Shown: positions 26,908 to 36,170 of the stretch, piece by piece
How positions within the stretch are numbered: position 1 is the first letter of the stretch
Layout of the letters: each line of letters starts with the position of its first letter
Origin: Hymenobacter jeollabukensis
Lineage (GTDB): Bacteria > Bacteroidota > Bacteroidia > Cytophagales > Hymenobacteraceae
Length of the DNA: 64,000 nt
Direction: 5' to 3'
NCBI RefSeq assembly: GCF_005771675.1
Contig: NZ_VAJM01000015.1
Span: 62,001 to 126,000 of the forward strand
Notes under the pieces: generated by a model
Databases searched by the model: none
What the model was told of the DNA's origin: nothing
What the model saw: the letters and a program-made list of their open reading frames with translations, nothing else
Position numbers and translations under genes: made by a program

Positions 26908-28338
26908 ATGCTTTCTTCTTCTTGTGGTGCGGGCCTGCGTCGGGGCCTGAGCGCGGTTCTGCTGCTGGCCCTGGCTGCCAGCTGCGCGGCCCCCGGACCG
27001 GCCGCCCGCCGCGCCCCCGCCGCGCCCCCGTCATTCCAGGTTCCCATCGAGTATTATACCCTGCCCAACGGCCTGCAGGTGGTGTTGTCGCCCGAGCACT
27101 CGGCGCCGCTGGTAACGGTGGATCTGCACTACCGCATAGGGTTCCGGCAGGAGCCGGTGGGGCGCACGGGTTTCGCGCACCTGTTCGAGCACCTGATGTT
27201 TCAGCCCTCGCCCCAGCTGGGGGCCGGCGGCTTTGCTGGCCTGGTGCAGCAAAACGGCGGCGTGCTGCAGGGTTCCACCCGCTACGATTTCACCACCTAC
27301 TACTGCACCGTGCCCGCGCACAAGCTGGAAACCATGCTCTGGGCCGAAGCCGACCGTATGCGAGGCCCCGTGCTGACGCAGGTCATGCTGGACAAGGAGC
27401 GCAACGTGGTGAAAAACGAGGTGCGCGAGCGGGTGCTCAATCAGCCCTACGGGGGCTTGACCTGGCTCGACATGCCGCAGGTGGCCCTGCAGAACCGCGC
27501 CAACGCCCACAACTTCTACGGCGACTTCCGCGACCTGGACGCGGCCACGCTGGCCGAAACGCAGGCGTTTTTTCGGACCTACTACGCCCCCAACAACGCC
27601 TGCCTGGTGCTGACGGGCGACTTTGAGCCGGCCGAAGCCAGAGAATGGATTCAGCGCTACTTCGGCCCCCTGGCGGCCGCCCCGCGCCCGCCGCAGCCCG
27701 ACACCCGGGAGCCCCGGCAGCGGGCCGAGCGGCGCATTCACCGCGCCGATTCGCTGGTTAGCCGCCCGGCTCTGGCCTTCGCCTATCATCTGCCCGAGCG
27801 CGGCACGCCGGCCTACTACGCCATGGGCCTGCTCGACCAGATCCTGTTGCAGGGCAACGACAGCCGCCTGACCCAGGCCCTGGCCCAGCGGCGCGGCTAC
27901 GCCAGCGCGGTGAAAGGGGGCGCGAACGTGGAGCTGGGTAACCTCTTCAACTACGAAGGCCCGATGCTGTGGACCGGCAGCCTGCTCTACGACCCGCAGG
28001 TGCCCGCCGACTCGGTGGTGGCGGCGCTGGATCAGGAAATCAACCGCATCATTGAGCAGGGCGTCGACGCCGAGACGCTGGCGCTGGCCCAGCAAAAGCT
28101 GCGCGCCAGCCTCTACGACTTGCTAGGACAACGCTACGGCTATGGCACGGCCGATCTGCTGGCCTGCTTCGCCCTCTTCGACCACGACCCACACAAGCTG
28201 AACCGGCTGGAGGCCGAGTTTCAGCGCGTGACGCCAGCCCTGGTGCAGCGTACCGCCCGCGAATACCTGCGCCTTACCAACCGCACCCTGCTGTTCGTGA
28301 CGCCCGCCGCTGCCAAACCCGCCACCTCCTCCCGATGA
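26908..28338 (+). CDS. M16 family zinc metallopeptidase lipoprotein (active subunit)
   Basis: A 476-residue lipoprotein. Signal with lipobox LAASC (Cys26), so probably periplasm-facing. The zinc site is intact: inverted motif H91-L-F-E94-H95 and the distal ligand E171 (NVVKNEVRER), at the spacing normal for M16 enzymes. Peptidase_M16 and M16_C domains cover about 48-200 and 205-400. It overlaps the next gene by 4 bp (ATGA). The two probably form a heterodimer like other bacterial M16 active/inactive pairs. Confidence 0.93.
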   Translation: MLSSSCGAGLRRGLSAVLLLALAASCAAPGPAARRAPAAPPSFQVPIEYYTLPNGLQVVLSPEHSAPLVTVDLHYRIGFRQEPVGRTGFAHLFEHLMFQPSPQLGAGGFAGLVQQNGGVLQGSTRYDFTTYYCTVPAHKLETMLWAEADRMRGPVLTQVMLDKERNVVKNEVRERVLNQPYGGLTWLDMPQVALQNRANAHNFYGDFRDLDAATLAETQAFFRTYYAPNNACLVLTGDFEPAEAREWIQRYFGPLAAAPRPPQPDTREPRQRAERRIHRADSLVSRPALAFAYHLPERGTPAYYAMGLLDQILLQGNDSRLTQALAQRRGYASAVKGGANVELGNLFNYEGPMLWTGSLLYDPQVPADSVVAALDQEINRIIEQGVDAETLALAQQKLRASLYDLLGQRYGYGTADLLACFALFDHDPHKLNRLEAEFQRVTPALVQRTAREYLRLTNRTLLFVTPAAAKPATSSR

Positions 28339-29720
28339 AATCTTCTCTGCTACTCCTGCTGAGCGGCTTGCTGCTCGGCCCGCTCACTGCGCTGGCGCAG
28401 CACATTCCGGCGGGCGCCCCGCCCCGCCCCTTCCGGCTGCCTGCCCGCACCACTTTTACGCTGCCCAACGGACTGAAAGCGCAGCTAGTACCCTACGGCA
28501 ACCTGCCCAAAGTTACCGTGAGCCTGGTACTGCAAACCGGCAACGTACACGAGCAAGCCACCGAAGCCGGCCTGGCCGACATCGTTGGAGGGCTGCTCAG
28601 CGAGGGCAGCCACGAAGTACCGGCCGCTGCCCTGGCCACCCAGGTAGCCCATATGGGCGGCACGCTCAACGTGGCGGTGGGCGAAACGGAAACCGCCCTG
28701 TCGGCTACGGTGCTGGCCGAGCACAGTCCGGCCTTCGTGGCGTTGCTCGGGCAGCTGATGCAACAGCCCGCCCTGCCCGCCGCCGCGCTGCCGCGCGTTA
28801 CGGCCGATTTGAAGCGGCGGCTGGCCCAGTATGGTGCCCAACCCGGCACCCAGGCCCGGCTGGCGTACGCTGGTGCCTTGTTCGGTTCTCATCCCTACGG
28901 TCGGGGTCTGCCCGCGGAGGAGCAGCTCGATGCGCATACCATTGAGCAGGTGCGCGCCTTTTACGCCCGCGAATACGGTGCCCAGCGGGCTAGCCTGTAC
29001 ATAGTCGGCCGCTTCGATACCGCCGCCGTGCGCCCGGCCGTAGGGGCGGCGCTGGGCGGCTGGGCGCGGGGACCGGCGCGCCACGTCGAAGTGCCGCAGC
29101 CGCAGGCGCGGGGCCAGCTGCTCGTGCTGGATCGGCCCGGGGCCCAGCAGACGTCGGTGGTCATGGGTCTGCCGGTGGTGCCGCCCTCCCACCCCGATTA
29201 CAACGGACTGCGGCTGATGAATACGCTGCTAGGCGGCGGCCTGACATCCCGGATTACCCGGAATATCCGCGGCGACAAGGGCTACACCTACGGCAGCACC
29301 AGCAGCATCTACCCGCGCTACGGCTGCGCCGACTGGGGCGAGGGCTCCGATGTGGCCACGGCGCATTCGGCGGATGCCCTGCGCGAGATATTCAAGGAAA
29401 TTATCCGGCTGGGCCAGGAGGCGCCACCGGCCCAGGAGTTGCGAGAGGTGCAAGAGCAGGAAGCCGGGCAGTTTGTGCTGCGGAACTCGTCGCCGGCCGG
29501 TATTATCACCCAGCTCCGTTTCCTTGACCTGCACGGCCTGCCCGACAGTTACCTCACCGAGCAGGTGCCGGCCCTCTATGCCATCACGCCCGCGCAGGTA
29601 CAGGAGCTGGCCCGGCAATATCTGCGCCCGGAAGCTATGACCGTGGTGCTCGTCGGCGACCGGGCCACGCTGACCCGGCAGCTACAGGGCTTCGAGGTGC
29701 AGGGCCGCCGACTATGGTAG
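28335..29720 (+). CDS. M16 family peptidase-like protein (inactive subunit)
   Basis: A 461-residue secreted protein with a signal peptide ending near ALAQ (22). It has the M16 fold, but the HxxEH site is replaced by GLADIVGGLLSEG, so it cannot bind zinc in the normal way. The R/Y-type substrate-binding motif typical of the non-catalytic partner is present near the C-terminal domain (NIRGDKGYTYGSTSSI). Start overlaps the stop of the active subunit by 4 bp. An IS1182-like element begins 42 bp after its stop, so any downstream genes of the original operon have been separated. Confidence 0.9.
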   Translation: MKSSLLLLLSGLLLGPLTALAQHIPAGAPPRPFRLPARTTFTLPNGLKAQLVPYGNLPKVTVSLVLQTGNVHEQATEAGLADIVGGLLSEGSHEVPAAALATQVAHMGGTLNVAVGETETALSATVLAEHSPAFVALLGQLMQQPALPAAALPRVTADLKRRLAQYGAQPGTQARLAYAGALFGSHPYGRGLPAEEQLDAHTIEQVRAFYAREYGAQRASLYIVGRFDTAAVRPAVGAALGGWARGPARHVEVPQPQARGQLLVLDRPGAQQTSVVMGLPVVPPSHPDYNGLRLMNTLLGGGLTSRITRNIRGDKGYTYGSTSSIYPRYGCADWGEGSDVATAHSADALREIFKEIIRLGQEAPPAQELREVQEQEAGQFVLRNSSPAGIITQLRFLDLHGLPDSYLTEQVPALYAITPAQVQELARQYLRPEAMTVVLVGDRATLTRQLQGFEVQGRRLW

Positions 29721-29761
29721 CGCACCTATTTTCTTGCTGGCAACTAAAGGCAACAGCGGAG

Positions 29762-31385
29762 GGGCTCGGAAAGCCGTAGTGGCTGTTGCAGAACTGACCG
29801 CTTGCTGATGAGGCTGCGTATGCAAGGTCAGAAGCACTTCACCAATCAAGAGGTCACGCATTTTCGCCTCTCCGAGCGCGTGCCCCCGCACAATTTCTAC
29901 CGCCGGCTGGCCGAGCTGGTGGATTGGGGCTTTCTCCACCACGCGACTAAAGACCTCTACAGCCACACGGGGCAGCCCTCGCTCGATCCGGTGGTGTTCT
30001 TCAAGCTCGTGTTGGTAGCACGCTTGGAAAACTTGGTTAGTGACCGGCGCCTGATCGAGCACTGCGCCCTGCGGCTGGACATCTTGCTGTTCCTGGGCTA
30101 CGAGGTGACGGAAGCGCTACCCTGGCACTCGACCGTGAGCCGCACCCGGCAACTGTATCCGGCGGCGGTCTTCGAGCGCCTGTTTGACCACGTCTTTGCC
30201 CAGTGCGTTGCGCAGGGCTTGGTCGCCGGCGACACGCAGGCGGTGGATTCGGCGCCGGTCAAAGCCAACGCGTCGCTGCATCGCCTCTGCCAGAAGCAGC
30301 CCATCGCGGCCCTGGTGCCGCGCCTGCACCTGACCGATGCGGCCACCAGCGAGTCCCCACCGCTGCCTGCGGTGGCCATTCTGGATACGCCCGCGCACGT
30401 GCTGCGCCGCGTGGCCACGCGGCAAGCCCAGCAGCAAACCGGGCACCTGGGCGCCAGCCGGCCAGGGGCGCGTCTGGTCAGCAATAAAACCCACTACAGC
30501 CCGACCGATCCGGACGCGCGCATCTCCGTCAAGACGGGCAAAGCGCGGGCGCTCAACTACCTCTGCAGCCTGGCGGTCGATACGGCCCACGGCGTGATCA
30601 GCCATGTGCAGGCTGACTTTGCCGACAGCCGCGACAGCGTACACCTGCCGCAACTGGTGGAGCAGCTGCACCAGCGGTTACTCGCGCAGGGCCTGCCCCT
30701 GCAGGACCTGATTGCCGATACGAACTATTCCAGCGGCGTGAACTATGCCCTGCTCGAGCAACGTGGCATCACGCCCTGGATTCCCGTCTTCGGGCGCTAC
30801 AAAGCCGACGTGGAGGGCTTCACCTACGACGCGGTAGCAGACGGCTTTACCTGTCCAGCCGGCAAGAAACTACGCTTTGTCGCCTACGAGACGAGTCTGG
30901 ATGGGGGCCTTTCCAAGGGCTACCTGGCCTCGAGCCGGGACTGCCGGTTGTGCGCCCACAAGCCCACCTGCGCGCCCAAAACCAAGAAACGCCGCATCGC
31001 GCGCACGGCCTACGACCCGTGGTACCGCCGGGCCCTGCACCGCCAGCACAGCCGGCAAGGGCAACGGATGCGGCGCAGGCGCCAGAGCACCGTCGAGCCC
31101 GTGTTCGGCAGCCTGCTCCACTACTACGGCCTGCGCCGGGTCAACACACGCAGCCGTGCCAGCGCCCACAAAACCATGCTGCTCGCCGCCGTGGCCTACA
31201 ACTTGAAGAAGCTACTGCGCCACCAGCCTGCGCAACGTCTGGCACTGGCCATGGCACTGCCCAAGACAACGCTGACATCCTCTGGTGCCCAATCGCTGCA
31301 AGGAATACCCAAACACAGCATCTTGTCAATTGTGTGTTCCTGGTAAGCGAGAGTTCTGCAACAGCCACAATGGCTTTCCGAGCCC
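29762..31385 (+). mobile_element. IS1182-like insertion sequence, complete
   Basis: A 1624-bp element bounded by 34-bp terminal inverted repeats, 29762-29795 and 31352-31385. They begin GGGCTCGGAAAGCC and match at 32 of 34 positions. One transposase gene fills the interior. No target duplication is evident: the flanks GGAG and GGCG differ. Confidence 0.8.
29808..31346 (+). CDS. IS1182 family DDE transposase
   Basis: A 512-residue transposase, intact. The N-terminal DUF772-like domain (about 20-110: SLDPVVFFKLVLVARLENLVSDRRLIEHC) is followed by a DDE domain. Candidate acidic residues lie in DTQAVDSAPVKANAS, LIADTNYSSG and STVEPVFGSLLHYYG. A Cys cluster (CRLCAHKPTC, about 383-392) is typical of the family. 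I used the ATG at 29808; a TTG two codons earlier is possible. Full length and intact ends suggest a recently active element. Confidence 0.9.
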   Translation: MRLRMQGQKHFTNQEVTHFRLSERVPPHNFYRRLAELVDWGFLHHATKDLYSHTGQPSLDPVVFFKLVLVARLENLVSDRRLIEHCALRLDILLFLGYEVTEALPWHSTVSRTRQLYPAAVFERLFDHVFAQCVAQGLVAGDTQAVDSAPVKANASLHRLCQKQPIAALVPRLHLTDAATSESPPLPAVAILDTPAHVLRRVATRQAQQQTGHLGASRPGARLVSNKTHYSPTDPDARISVKTGKARALNYLCSLAVDTAHGVISHVQADFADSRDSVHLPQLVEQLHQRLLAQGLPLQDLIADTNYSSGVNYALLEQRGITPWIPVFGRYKADVEGFTYDAVADGFTCPAGKKLRFVAYETSLDGGLSKGYLASSRDCRLCAHKPTCAPKTKKRRIARTAYDPWYRRALHRQHSRQGQRMRRRRQSTVEPVFGSLLHYYGLRRVNTRSRASAHKTMLLAAVAYNLKKLLRHQPAQRLALAMALPKTTLTSSGAQSLQGIPKHSILSIVCSW

Positions 31386-31432
31386 GGCGTCCCCGAGCCC
31401 CGCCCCAGGACAAGTGGTCGAAAAGACAGGGC

Positions 31433-31487
31433 CAGAAAGTCGGGCCAAAAATAAACGGCGGTTTATCTTTGTGAACCCGACTTTCTG
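31433..31487 (+). promoter_or_regulatory. Resolvase promoter embedded in nested dyads (res-like site)
   Basis: Outer inverted repeat CAGAAAGTCGGG (31433-31444)/CCCGACTTTCTG (31476-31487), 12 bp and perfect. Inner repeat ATAAAC (31451-31456)/GTTTAT (31461-31466). The perfect -7 element TATCTTTG (31464-31471) overlaps the inner arm, 22 bp before the resolvase ATG. Serine resolvases bind such dyads for recombination and self-repression. Confidence 0.6.
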
Positions 31488-31493
31488 ACCCGC

Positions 31494-31793
31494 ATGAACA
31501 AAGTTTTCGGTTATGCCCGCGTCTCCACCCTCGACCAGAACTTGGACACCCAGCTCGACATCCTGACCAAAGCCGACTGCGACCGCATCTTCCAGGACAA
31601 GGTCACGGGCATGAGCCTGCAGCGGCCCGCACTCGACGAGCTGCTGGGCTTGCTGCGCGAAGGCAACACGGTGCTGGTGGCGCGTTTCTTCCGCCTGGGC
31701 CGCAGCCGCGACCACGTCATTCACCTGGTCAACTCCTTTCACCAGCGCGGCATCCACTTCAAGGCCCTCGACTTGGGAATGGGGTCCCACTAG
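31494..31793 (+). pseudogene. Serine recombinase (resolvase), truncated
   Basis: Only 99 residues remain of a protein that is normally about 180-200 residues. The N-terminal catalytic half is clear: FGYARVSTLDQNLDTQ with the nucleophile Ser, then DKVTGMSLQRPALDELL and ARFFRLGRSRDHVIHLV. After KALDLGM the frame leaves the family pattern and stops (GSH). The rest of the catalytic domain and the DNA-binding HTH are missing. The next 258 bp (31794-32051) contain no recognisable continuation, so this is a remnant cut by deletion or insertion. Confidence 0.85.
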
Positions 31794-32051
31794 AGTTGGA
31801 ACGAAAAACAACGCTAAGGAAATCAACGATGAATTCTCAGAAAGCCTCCACCGACGCGGATAGCGAGTCGTTGATTCGTGAGAACAACGAATGAGACAAT
31901 TTCCACCGTGCATCGGCGAGGCGGCCGTTGCCGCTTCGCCCGGGCCGTAATAATCCCCGTTTTGTGAGACTCTGTATTTTTCTGAAACTAGTTGACCAAC
32001 CGGTAGCCCCAATCTGAACCACACCCTAGGCGGAACTTATCAGCTGGGTTG

Positions 32052-34535
32052 CTATTCAAATCCGCTCCCCGTACCCGCATCTGAGGGCCCTTGCTGGGGC
32101 CGCCGCCGTTGGTTGCTCTCGGCTCCATCCTGCCCGAAGCGGTAGCTGAATGTCAGTATAGCAATGCGCGACTCGCGCTTGTTGCGGCTGACAGCGTCGA
32201 GATTAGGACCGTAAGCCGTGAAGTTGAAGCGCAGGGTGTTGAACACGTCCGACACGCGCAGGGAGAGGCTGCCTCGGTCGCCGAGCACGGCGTACTTGGC
32301 GGCCACGTCGGTGTTGAAGGTGGTCAGGCGGCGGCCCTGGGCCGACACCACCGGCGAGCGGTAGTTGGCCGACACCTGCACATCGAGCTTCTTCACCGGC
32401 GTGAGCGTGGTGTTGACGCGGGCGGTGTATACGAAGTTACTGTTGTTGATGTCGGTGCTTGGGCCGGTGCCCTTGATGATGCGCCGGAAGGCCGAGGCCG
32501 TGCCGTTGAACTTCCAGAACGAGGTCAGGCTAGTGGCTCCGATCAGCTCCAGGCCGTAGTTCGTCTCGTCGCCCAGGTTCAGGCGGGTGTTATTGGTCAC
32601 CACGTTGCCGGTCAGCGGGTCGGTGATAATTGCCCGAAACCCTTTGATGGTCTGCGTTTCGACGTTGTAAAAGGCCGTCGTGGTCAGCGAGTTATTCTTG
32701 CCGAAAAACTTTTGGTGGCCCAGCTCCACGGCGTGGATGTATTCGGGCAGCAGCAGCGGATTGCCGGTGCTCAGGTTCAATGGGTCAGAGCGGTCGGTGA
32801 AGGGGTTCAGCTCGCCCTGGTCGGGGCGCTGCACGCGCTTGGAGTAGCTCAGGCGCAGCTGCTGGTCTTGGCTGAGTTCGTAGCTGAGCACGGCGCTTGG
32901 AAACACGTTCAGGTAGCTGCGCCGGAACTGCTGCCCGGTCGAGAGCTGATTGCCGTGGGTGTTGGTCTGCTCGGCCCGCACGCCGGCCTGGTAGCTCAGG
33001 TGGCCCAGCGCGTTGCCATAGGTGGCGTAGGCGGCCTGGATGTACTCCTGGTAGAGAAAGTGGTTCGACGGGTCGAAAGCCAGCGGCAGGGTGCTACTGA
33101 AGCGGTAGTCATTGTCGTACTGGCGCCAGACGCTCTTGGCCCCGGTTTCCAGCCGACTTTTCTCGCCCAGTGGCTGCACGTAATCCACCTGCCCCGAACC
33201 TTGGTGCAGGCGGTTGTCGAAGTGCTGCTGCTGACCGGGCCGGGCGCCGCCGTCGAGGTAGTACAGGCGCGAGTCGATGGTGTTCTGACCGAACAGGGGC
33301 GTGTAAATGGCGCTGGCCGTCAGTTCCCGACCCTTCTGCCCGGCCCAGGTGCGGCGGTAATCCAGCGTCACGTCGGCCGAGCGGTTGGTGCTGCGGGCGG
33401 TGTTGCTGCGGTCGGTGGTGCCCAGGCTGTCGGCGTAGCGGCCGGTGTCGACGAAGTTGAATTGCCGCGCGGCAATATTCTCCCAGCTGTGGCCCGCGTT
33501 GTAGCGCGGCTGCACCGAGAAGGTCAGCGTCTGCTCGGGCGTGAGGCTGTAGTCCAGCCCCAGCCGCAACGCGTTCGACTGGTTGTAGACAACACCCTGG
33601 CGATTCTGCCGCAGGACGCGCCGGGTGCTGGTGCCGGCCGCGTCGGTGCTGGTGATGGTCTGGTCCAGGGAGCCGTAGCCGGTGCGGCGGTCATGGCGGC
33701 CGTCGTAGGTCACGAACACGTTCACCTTGCCCTTGCGGTAGTTCAGGCTCAGCGCGCCGTTGTACTTGTCCTTGGTGCCTGCGCCGGCCGTAGCCTGCCC
33801 GTTGAGCCCGTCACGGCGGTTTTTCTTGAGCACGATGTTGATGATGCCGGCCGCGCCTTCGGCGTCGTAGCGGGCCGAGGGGTTAGTAATGACTTCCACC
33901 GACTCAATCTGCGAGGCCGGAATCTGGTCGAGCGAGACGCCTCTGCCTCCACCAGCCGCGCCTGAGGGCTTGCCGTCGATGAAGATGGTCACGCCGCTGG
34001 AGCCGCGCAGGCTCACCGCGCCGTTCTGGTCTACCGTCACGGAGGGCACGTTCTGCAGCACATCGGCTGCGGTGCCACCCACGGCCGTCAGGTCCTTTGC
34101 CACGCTGACGACCTTTTTATCGAGCCCGGCCTGCACGACAGCTCGTTCGCCCTGAATGACTACATCTTTGAGCTGAGTCGCCGTCGGGCGCAGGCGTAGG
34201 GTGCCCAGGTCCACAGGGGTAGCGGCCACCGTCACGGGCTTGCGGCCGGGGCGGTAGCCTAGCACCGTAGCGCGCAGGGAGTAGCTGCCGAACACCACTT
34301 TATCGAGTACGAAGGCGCCGCTTTCGGTGGTTTGGGCGCCGGCCACGAAGCTGGAATCCTGGGCGCGCAGCAGCACCACGTTGGCGAAAGGCAGCGGTTG
34401 GTTGGTGGCCGCGTCATAGAGCAGCCCGCGCACGGTAGCCGTCGACTGGGCCCGCGACGTCAGCGGGGTCAGTAGTACTACCAACACCACCCACAACGGG
34501 TGCTTCAGGCGCTCCAGGCGAAAAAATGTATTCAT
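32052..34535 (-). CDS. Outer-membrane beta-barrel receptor (TonB-dependent-receptor-like)
   Basis: An 827-residue outer-membrane protein from the ATG at 34535, which opens the signal peptide (ending TSRAQ). It has an N-terminal carboxypeptidase-regulatory-like domain (about 30-110), a plug domain (about 120-225: ADVLQNVPSVTVDQNGAVSLRGSSG, broken here by SSG/VTIFIDGKPSG), and the outer-membrane beta-barrel family domain (PF14905 type) to the C-terminus. It carries VEVITNPSARYDAEG, typical of that family. The transported substrate is unknown. The PepSY-like gene lies just upstream, with a hairpin between them. Confidence 0.9.
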   Translation of the reverse strand: MNTFFRLERLKHPLWVVLVVLLTPLTSRAQSTATVRGLLYDAATNQPLPFANVVLLRAQDSSFVAGAQTTESGAFVLDKVVFGSYSLRATVLGYRPGRKPVTVAATPVDLGTLRLRPTATQLKDVVIQGERAVVQAGLDKKVVSVAKDLTAVGGTAADVLQNVPSVTVDQNGAVSLRGSSGVTIFIDGKPSGAAGGGRGVSLDQIPASQIESVEVITNPSARYDAEGAAGIINIVLKKNRRDGLNGQATAGAGTKDKYNGALSLNYRKGKVNVFVTYDGRHDRRTGYGSLDQTITSTDAAGTSTRRVLRQNRQGVVYNQSNALRLGLDYSLTPEQTLTFSVQPRYNAGHSWENIAARQFNFVDTGRYADSLGTTDRSNTARSTNRSADVTLDYRRTWAGQKGRELTASAIYTPLFGQNTIDSRLYYLDGGARPGQQQHFDNRLHQGSGQVDYVQPLGEKSRLETGAKSVWRQYDNDYRFSSTLPLAFDPSNHFLYQEYIQAAYATYGNALGHLSYQAGVRAEQTNTHGNQLSTGQQFRRSYLNVFPSAVLSYELSQDQQLRLSYSKRVQRPDQGELNPFTDRSDPLNLSTGNPLLLPEYIHAVELGHQKFFGKNNSLTTTAFYNVETQTIKGFRAIITDPLTGNVVTNNTRLNLGDETNYGLELIGATSLTSFWKFNGTASAFRRIIKGTGPSTDINNSNFVYTARVNTTLTPVKKLDVQVSANYRSPVVSAQGRRLTTFNTDVAAKYAVLGDRGSLSLRVSDVFNTLRFNFTAYGPNLDAVSRNKRESRIAILTFSYRFGQDGAESNQRRRPQQGPSDAGTGSGFE

Positions 34536-34549
34536 TCGTTCAAAAGGTA

Positions 34550-34584
34550 GCCGGGACGAAACCTGCAGCAGGCTTCGTCCCGGC
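34550..34584 (-). terminator. Hairpin between PepSY-like gene and receptor gene
   Basis: Arms GCCGGGACGAA (34550-34560) and TTCGTCCCGGC (34574-34584) form a perfect 11-bp stem with a 13-nt loop. It is 15 bp before the receptor ATG and 28 bp beyond the stop of the upstream gene. It could terminate, attenuate or protect the transcript. Confidence 0.6.
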
Positions 34585-34612
34585 CATTCACTCACTCACG
34601 TTCACTCCGGTA

Positions 34613-35080
34613 CTACTTCTTATCGGCTTTCGCGTCGTCGGCTTCGGTCTTGACCACCCCACCGTTGGCGTCGAAGATGACGTCCATCTTCTTGCCGGGC
34701 TTGCGCAACTCGGCCTCGTAGGTGGTAGCGCCGGTGGCCGCCGTCACAATTTTGGCCGCCTCCGTCACCTGGTAGCCGGCGTAGGCACTGGTTAGCTTGC
34801 CGCACACGGCCGCCGGCAGTTGCGCCACCCGGATTTCCGTCTCGGTTTCCAGCAGCTTCCCATCCGCCGTCAGCACCACCGACAGTTCCTCGGCGCCCTG
34901 CTTAAACTCGGCCTCGTAGTTGCCGTCTTCCTTTTCCCACTTTACCTGCTTGGCCGCCGGGTGGGCTTTGTGGAAAGCAGCCGTTACGGCGGCGGGTACT
35001 TGCTTGTCCGTCAGCTCCTGGGCCTGGACGGCAACGGCTGCACCCATAGTCAGGGCCAGCAGCAACAACGTTTTTTTCAT
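34613..35080 (-). CDS. PepSY-like periplasmic protein
   Basis: A 155-residue secreted protein from the ATG at 35080. The signal peptide ends near VQAQ (20). Two copies of the Bacteroidota PepSY-like (PF11396, formerly DUF2874) pattern: VTAAFHKAHPAAKQVKWEKE with NYEAEF, then LTSAYAGYQVTEAAKIV with TYEAEL, and a closing FDANG motif. The family is named after a beta-lactamase-inhibitor-like fold; its function is unknown. A relative with the same layout is at 42059 in an efflux operon. Confidence 0.85.
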   Translation of the reverse strand: MKKTLLLLALTMGAAVAVQAQELTDKQVPAAVTAAFHKAHPAAKQVKWEKEDGNYEAEFKQGAEELSVVLTADGKLLETETEIRVAQLPAAVCGKLTSAYAGYQVTEAAKIVTAATGATTYEAELRKPGKKMDVIFDANGGVVKTEADDAKADKK

Positions 35081-35217
35081 GGGGCAATGCGGGTTACATG
35101 GTTGACGCTGCAATCCTACACCCCGTTTCTGTGGTTTTTCTGGCGTCTTCTATCCACCGCAAAACGGCGATTCTGCTCTAGTCTAGGCGAAAACGCTGTC
35201 TGCCTCAGCCGCACAGG

Positions 35218-36057
35218 TTACAGCATGACCACCACGGTTGCTCCCGCAGCGCCGTTGAGGTAGCTGGGAATGACTACGGCTCGGTCGCCAAGGCCCTTGC
35301 GTAGCTGCCGGTGAAGCCAGGGGTAGGCCCAGTACGCCAGCTCAGTGGATACGATGCCCACCGCCGCGCCGGCCATGACGTCGGACAGCCAGTGGTTGTC
35401 CTTGGCAATGCGCAGGCCGCCGGTGGCCGTGGCGGCGGTGTAGCCGCCCACGCTGTACCAGAGGCTGCGCCCACCGTACTCCTTGTGCAGCAGCGTAGCC
35501 GCCGAAAACGCGGCGCTGGTGTGCTGGCTCGGGAAGGAGTCGAAGCTGTTGCCCAGGGGGCGCTCCACGCGGGTCAGGTGCTTGAGGCGGCTGGTCAGGG
35601 CGTTGTTGATGGTGTAGCTCAGGCCGAACAGCAGGGCCTGGTTCAGCGTGTTGTGCCGGCCCCGTACGCCCGCCAGGCTGAGGCCCAGGCTGGCATAGGC
35701 GGGTACGTGCCGCAGCTGGTCATCGAGGTTGGTGCGGATGCGCAGGTGCTCGTGCACTTCCTCACGCAGCCCTTCGTCGGATTCCAGCACGTCCACTTTC
35801 TCAGTGCCGAGCACGGCCAGCGTCAGCAGCGTAGCCGGCACGATGGTACGCCGGAATGCGGGGCGTGCGGTGAAGCGCGGCCGTGGCGCATCCGCCGACC
35901 GGCGGAGTGTGTCGGTCGGCTCGCGTCCGAGTTGCCAGGACTGGGTAAGCCAGCGGACAGTTGGCGTTTGGGCGGCCAGCCTGGACGGCCGGCTGCACCA
36001 CAGCAAGAGCAGCAAACAGCCGCCCCGTACGAGCATTAGGGTTGTCGGGGGGAGCAT
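35218..36057 (-). CDS. PAP2-superfamily phosphatase
   Basis: A 279-residue secreted or membrane-associated phosphatase. N-terminal hydrophobic signal (about 8-30). PAP2 catalytic motifs: C1 KHLTRVERP, C2 FPSQHTSAAF (with Q replacing the usual G of PSGH), C3 RIAKDNHWLSDV. Hydrophobic segments lie around 75-90, 140-160 and 215-235. Substrates of the family include undecaprenyl pyrophosphate and phosphatidate; none is indicated here. It is the first of three PAP2 proteins in the window and stands alone. Confidence 0.88.
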   Translation of the reverse strand: MLPPTTLMLVRGGCLLLLLWCSRPSRLAAQTPTVRWLTQSWQLGREPTDTLRRSADAPRPRFTARPAFRRTIVPATLLTLAVLGTEKVDVLESDEGLREEVHEHLRIRTNLDDQLRHVPAYASLGLSLAGVRGRHNTLNQALLFGLSYTINNALTSRLKHLTRVERPLGNSFDSFPSQHTSAAFSAATLLHKEYGGRSLWYSVGGYTAATATGGLRIAKDNHWLSDVMAGAAVGIVSTELAYWAYPWLHRQLRKGLGDRAVVIPSYLNGAAGATVVVML

Positions 36058-36170
36058 CCGGCAATCAATGAGGGAGATGGAGGGCGAAGCGGCTCGGTTG
36101 CCGGCAGCACCCGAGCCGCAGTTTACTGGGCAATTCTGGAGTAAATCTGAAGCCGTACCCGGCCGTTGGT

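Noticed and set aside
29750-31395. Target-site duplication of the IS1182-like element
   Set aside because: The flanks differ (GGAG and GGCG), and no 2-8-bp repeat fits the inverted-repeat ends.
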